From Bisporella sp. PMI_857 (taxonomy: Eukaryota; Ascomycota; Leotiomycetes; Helotiales; Helotiaceae), in the NCBI GenBank assembly GCA_021307315.1, contig JAJSPD010000028.1:1-64000 (forward strand): 64,000 nt of DNA. Reading direction: 5' to 3'. The translations under genes and the position numbers were made by a program. Below the pieces are notes generated by a model. The model was not told the DNA's origin and did not search any database. It saw nothing but the letters and a program-made list of their open reading frames with translations. The number at the start of each line of letters is the position of its first letter. Position 1 is the stretch's first letter. Positions 59,141 through 64,000 of the stretch are shown here, one piece after another.

Positions 59141-60759
59141 CCTTTTCGACTTGACGCATACGAATAATTGTCCTTTGCTGTTCAGCGAGCATATTCCTTT
59201 TGTTTAGCGTTCTTGGTGGCTGTACATAGAGCATGGAGGTACGAGTTTGGCTATGCTTTGCGTACACATGTATTCATACCCTTCTCCATTATGGATAGCG
59301 CGGCGTTTAGAGTTTGGGGTGAGTGAGTCACCGTATACGATATATGGCTTCTGGAGTTGGTGGCTTGCTTTGATCAATAGAAGTGCTTTGAATACTCTAA
59401 TTGCACGGCATGATACTGGTGAAGGGAGACGGAGGGGTGAGGGATGTATTGATACATTATGTATATTGAGCCAAATGGAAAACAACATCAGCCCCGATCC
59501 CTGTTTTCTTTTTCCCTTGTGACTCAAATTTCATCTTCCATTGATCCCTCCTTGCACCATAGCACATAGTCTGCTCATCGACATCTCAAAATCACCCATC
59601 ACATTCCTAAATAATCTATCTAATATTCCATAGCACTTTCCAATTCTGCACGCTTATAATCATATATCGGAGAAATACCATCCATTCTCATACCCGTTTC
59701 ATCTCTGGCCGGATCACACATCCGATGATTTGGATAAGCCGAATGAGAATGGCGCGCTCAAGGGAAAGGCATGGGACTTATGGTGCAGAGCTTGATCAAG
59801 GAGAGCATTCATGAGTATCTGTTGAGGGTTATAAACGTGGAGGGATGACAGGGAAGAATTACAGGGCGGTAGGGGGGGTTGGAGAACCAAGGCGTCCTGT
59901 CTTGCTCAGTAGATGGAAATGACCGATCAAAGCGGTGCTGGATTCGAAGGTGTTGAGAAGCTGCCGTGCATAGCCTGTGTAAATTGATGCCCCGGTAGCC
60001 TTTGCGAGTATGCGGTGACCCATGGGACAAAGGGACATGCGCTCCCCTTTCTTTATTTCTGGCTCAGCGTTCGGAGGCATCGCATTCCCGGTTCTCGTAA
60101 GGAGATATCTTGAACTTATCGTTCTTGTGGTTGTGCTCGGTGGCTGCGCTTCGTGCTTGCCCTTGTGAAGAATCAGCTTTATGGAGGGGATCCATGCGCC
60201 GCTTTCTATGCGCCGTACTGTGTGAGAGAGAAGGGGGGCTGCGGATCGGAGATGGGCAGGGAGACGTCGGTCTTGGAAAGAGCTGGATATATAAGACGGG
60301 TACGGATGTGGGTTGGGAGGTATATAAGGTGGAAGGGGTGGGTTGAGGAAGAAGTCCGGAGGAACTTTCATGATATCAGGGGATTGTCATCGTAGGCCGC
60401 AGATGGACCCTCATGAGAAGATGGTGATTTCAATGTATTGGGAGTTTATTTGGAGGCAGTTTCCGTTCGATTGGAAACGGGATGATATGGAAGGACGGTT
60501 CTTGAACTGAAGTCAAGCCCGAAACTGTGAGCTCATCTAGCCTCTGGATCAACATACGGCCAGAAGTCTCATCTGAGGATCACCGGCTAGCAGCATTGTA
60601 GCCTGTACTTTTGGTGCTTCAACATTCGCGTGTTAGATCTTTAGCTTGGATCATCTCGAAGCCTATCTGAGGATCTAAAATTTCCTCGATGTTCACTTGT
60701 AACGGATTCAATATATGCCTGCTCCCAAGCCCTGCCATCCTAGCGCATCCGAAGGGCGT
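59141..60759. other. Intergenic, one weak open frame
   Basis: A 170-codon frame with an ATG start lies on the minus strand at 59859-60371, Pro-rich at its N-terminus. It has no recognisable domain and mirrored open frames on the other strand, so it is not called a gene with any confidence. Confidence 0.4.
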
Positions 60760-62367
60760 CTAGAAGCTGTTTCCGGTGTAGCTGCTTTTGAAGAAACGTA
60801 TAGAGGTATTTGCTAAGTTGTGTTTCCAGCTCTTGCTTGTCAAACCCAGGTTCATCAGAGCATGCCTGCTTTTAAACCGGGTATTTCCAGTGTCTTGATT
60901 GCTTGGGTCATCTTCGCCTCCAAAAAACACCATTGAACTATTTTCTAAGAAAATGACTCCTCCCATGCACCAGGTAGCGGGTATTCGGCCTCATCATCTT
61001 CGCGGTTCTCTTCCTTCCAAAATATTCCCGCAAAGCAATCGGTTGGGTCAGCAAACCAAAATTTCCAATCATCTGGCTGAGGCCCATAACTGAAGCTAAT
61101 GAGACGGCGTCTCAGATATATAGTTGAACTGTGCTTATGTGATATCGATATATCACATCTAGCGATCCATGAAGTTTCGAAGTTGTAGTTGTAGCACATG
61201 TTACATCTGCAATCTTTCAGCGAGATAGATATCATTTAGAGAGCTCGAGATCAACTTACGTGCATCTAGACGTATTGTTACTCTCACGGTACAGTGCATA
61301 TGCAGTTTTTTCTTCGCGGCCATATTCCTGAAGATTGACACCACAAGCTAACAGATCATTCAAGAACCCCGAAATACCATTCAATGTGTACTTAAGCAAT
61401 TTATTGAAAGCATTTAGGCTCTCTATGTAGTAGTACGTTTTCGTTATCATTGCTAGAGGGGTTCTACTCAGAAGTTCCTGTATCTCTGAAACGTTCCTAT
61501 CACAAGCATACTCAAATAGTGATGAGTCTTTAGGAATTGCACGATAGGTATGAAACCAGAACTATCAGCTTGTGGTTTTCTGGTGCACAAGAATCTCCCA
61601 TACTATGTTTGACCACCACCTTGGAACCTGATATTTTGCTCTGAAAGTCTGGCGATCTTGCTTGGGTACTTTTCCTTCTCTAATATTAAAGTTGATGAGA
61701 CCAAGAAGGTTTCGGCTCTGGAAATCATTAGATTGCTAATCGTCTGGCAAATGACGACTCATGGCAGAGGAAAGTCTACCGTCGGCTCTGTTCTCACAAA
61801 TGTCCGCTACTGCAACTTCGGGAGGACTGGTTGTTATTAATTTTGTAGCTAAAGAAATGACGGTTTGTGACTGCAAATGTACCAGGGTACTAGGATAAAT
61901 TAGAAGGGCGACATTTCAGAATGGGGATGCTCACTTGGTTTGCAAAGCAATAGCAAGAGAGAGTACATGTAGAGCATGTTTTAATCTGCTCTTTACTCTC
62001 TTGACCTCATCTTTTTCAGCGCCACTTTCACAGAGGGGACCTTTTATTTCCAACCAGTCTTTCCCTGCATCTTCATTGACATCTCATTCACCAAGATTCC
62101 CAATTCTCCTACACTCTCCTGACATAACAAAAGACACTTCTGTAAAGCAGCATCACTTGTCGTATTATTAATCCCGGGTGCCCTGTTACCAATCTCAGAA
62201 ATGACCAAGCCCAAAACCTCGATTTCTCGCAAAAGATATTTGACCTCAAGTGGTGCCTCTTTGACTTGTGTCCGGAATGCCTTCAACTTGATTATATTAC
62301 TTGTGATGTTACCAGCGAGTTTACCGACCGAAATCCCGCTAGCGATAGTGCCTAGTACTTCGGCTAT
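60760..62367 (-). pseudogene. Decayed fungal N-terminal-domain/ankyrin-type protein gene
   Basis: Reading on the minus strand from 62367, the product would start (M)AEVLGTIASGISVGKLAG. This is the hallmark N-terminus of a large fungal family (STAND-like N-terminal domain), continuing through IIKLKAFRTQVKEAPLEVKY to about 62044. The start codon itself is ATA (62365-62367) instead of ATG, a G-to-A change. Later, 61256-61560 reads FHTYRAIPKDSSLFEYACDR and VSEIQELLSR, as found before ankyrin repeats in this family. The segment 60945-61235 has QPDDWKFWFADPTDCFAGIFW and PLPGAW, family C-terminal blocks. Stops and frame changes lie between the blocks, more than introns easily explain. Probably a dead gene; the family role is thought to be in non-self recognition, but that is uncertain. 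Confidence 0.55.
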
Positions 62368-63034
62368 GATTTGGTATGCAAGGTGAGTTGGCGTAAATCG
62401 ATAGACACACGGAAGAAGCACGTAATGGGTGCGATGGATGCCAAAGTGGCAGTAGTGCTATATCGGAGGGAAAATTAGTGCTGCGTGTTATGAAATAATA
62501 TAGGACAGAGAATAATGATACGGAGAAAAAACGCAAACGACTCATCAATTTGGAAAGATGAGGCCGCACTTTGCATTTCAAGTTGCCCACGAGTCTCCCT
62601 AATACATTGCATGCGATGAGTGCCATACCTAGACACATTATTCAAGAATGCTTGCGCCACACATTGAGAGAATATAGCCTCACTTGAAGAAGGCTGAATC
62701 TAACTGTTACTTCATTGAAGCCTAATAGACAAGGAGCGACAAAGAAGAGTTCTCGGTAGGTGGTAAACAGTTTACACAGGCATAAATTGAATCCGAACAA
62801 AGAAAATACAAGATTGCGCACTGAAACTTGAATCACCGTTTCCTGATCTATAGACTCTGTAATGCAGTTTAAATGATGGGGTCATCATTATGCATTGAGA
62901 CTTTCATCAACGTATTAACCCGGTATCCATGGAGTCATTCAACACCAACTATAACTCCGGTACCCCCAGAAATTTACGCACCTTTTAAATTCTAAATATA
63001 AAATTACAATTCGTTCCAGTTATCAAATATATTC
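62368..63034. other. Intergenic, no gene seen
   Basis: Spacer between the decayed gene and the membrane-protein gene. Confidence 0.5.
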
Positions 63035-63994
63035 CTATGATTTGTAACCTGTATGTACATTTGCATGGTATCCCTCTAGCCTTTGTTCCGACTCCCGACT
63101 ATGCTCTACGGTGAATGTTACGTCGTGGTTAATCTCCAGCACACTCGTGTCGTTGGTGAAGCCCTGCTTGCCATTGCCATTCCCATTCTCGATGATATGC
63201 TCTTGGCTCGTGCTAAAGTAGCCCGCGCCAACCTGAGCTGCGGATCCATCTTCGGAATCTGCATCTTCTTTACCTCGCTTGCTCTTCATCTCAAACGCAT
63301 CGTCGTTGACGTTCGAACTGATCTGGGTACGCTTGTTACTGGCCATCCAAGATCGCGATGGTTGTTTACTGCCAGTCCCGCCATATGAGTTGGCGGCTGA
63401 TGAACCTCGACCAGTGAGAATGGGCAGTAACTTGCGAAGTACAGGCCAAAGCGTTGGTAAATTGATAACGTAGACACCGACTGTCGTCTCACGCATATAC
63501 CACCATGTGTAGTTGATAGAGTCATTGAGGAGGGAGGGGACAGTGGAATAGACTTTGTTTAGAATAGCTGCAACAATGACGAAGACGCCCATGCCGAAGA
63601 CCGCAACGATGCCTATCTTCTGTTGCACTGGGACTTGAATGAAGAGAAGCAGTGGGATGCCGACGAGGAGCACGCCGACATCTGAGGTTATATTGAAGCA
63701 CCCTTGGACAATGAGAACATTGAAATAAGATGCGCATTGGTCTAGATGAGGTCTTAGTCACTGTTTATATTAGGAAAGTGATATAGGGTTCAAAAACGCA
63801 CCTTGTCCTGGTGGAGGAGGAACAACAAAATAGTCTGTGAATGGACGACACATGGTGAAGTAACAGATCTGGGTAATTCCGTATCCAACATACGTGTATA
63901 TTGCCAACCAGTTGATCCATTGCCTTTGCTTCAGTCCTTCACTATTTGCGCTCAAATTAGCAATCGCGAGGAACTTGTGAGATGTAGCGACCTA
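63035..63994 (-). CDS. Rhodopsin-domain integral membrane protein, partial (5' end outside window)
   Basis: Two exons are visible on the minus strand: 63802 to about 63991, then 63035-63741 (intron 63742-63801). An in-frame TAG at 63992-63994 shows that another splice site lies at or near 63991, so the gene starts beyond the window. The protein matches the C-terminal half of the fungal rhodopsin-domain/Pth11-like membrane family. It has a helix with YTYVGYGITQICYFTMCRPF, then DQCASYFNVLIVQGCFNITSDV, then further hydrophobic helices. A loop WWYMRETTVGVYVINLPTLWP and a cytosolic Ser/Asn/Glu-rich tail follow. The join G|AC gives GQDQC. Function is unknown in most members. Confidence 0.85.
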
Positions 63995-64000
63995 CGTCAA

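Noticed and set aside
59859..60371. 170-codon minus-strand frame as a gene
   Set aside because: No domain, low complexity at the start, and overlapping open frames on the other strand make it unconvincing.

Overview
The window is nuclear DNA of a filamentous ascomycete (Pezizomycotina; a leotiomycete-like fungus would fit, but the exact taxon is inference). Evidence: nearly every gene has short GT-AG introns (41 to about 150 nt) with CTAAC/CTGAC-like branch sites. There are also two relatives of the fungal Zn2Cys6 regulator family, an Ssk1-type response regulator, a Hal4/Sat4-type kinase and a fungal-type transposase element. All exon joins given here are read from splice signals and reading frame, not from transcripts.

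Layout. 1-2.2 kb: decayed gene ending in a CorA-like membrane segment. 2.6-4.6 kb: intact arginyl-tRNA synthetase-like gene whose two catalytic signatures are lost. 5.9-22.0 kb: carbohydrate-use island with a GH78 alpha-L-rhamnosidase-like gene, two related transcription factors (one without a DNA-binding domain), a divergent pentose pair (aldo-keto reductase and L-arabinitol/xylitol-type dehydrogenase), a secreted carboxylesterase and a sugar transporter. 22.5-24.2 kb: small secreted-type protein and a fold-back transposable element. 25.9-27.3 kb: SGNH esterase. 27.8-28.2 kb: a proline tRNA gene split by three spliceosomal-type introns. 30.5-32.3 kb: Arg/Ser-rich DUF8035-like protein. 35.2-40.5 kb: secreted FAD-linked oxidase and GH51 arabinofuranosidase. 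41.5-45.2 kb: a coiled-coil protein and a small repeat-rich protein. 47.9-50.6 kb: a complete Mutator-like transposon. 53.3-59.1 kb: Hal4/Sat4-type kinase and SSK1, a block of conserved signalling genes. 60.8-62.4 kb: decayed STAND/ankyrin-type gene. 63.0 kb to the end: rhodopsin-domain membrane protein running off the edge.

How it may work together. GH51 and GH78 enzymes plus two esterases could release and trim L-arabinose and L-rhamnose from pectin and arabinoxylan. The transporter would import sugar, and the reductase/dehydrogenase pair would take L-arabinose to L-arabinitol and then L-xylulose. One or both regulators may control them. This is inference from gene content.

The most unusual object is the tRNA-Pro(AGG) gene at 27837-28209. 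Removing three GT-AG introns (54, 175 and 55 nt) and one ordinary 17-nt anticodon-loop intron leaves a perfect 72-nt cloverleaf with all stems paired. It is followed by a T6 Pol III terminator. I know of no described nuclear tRNA gene of this kind.
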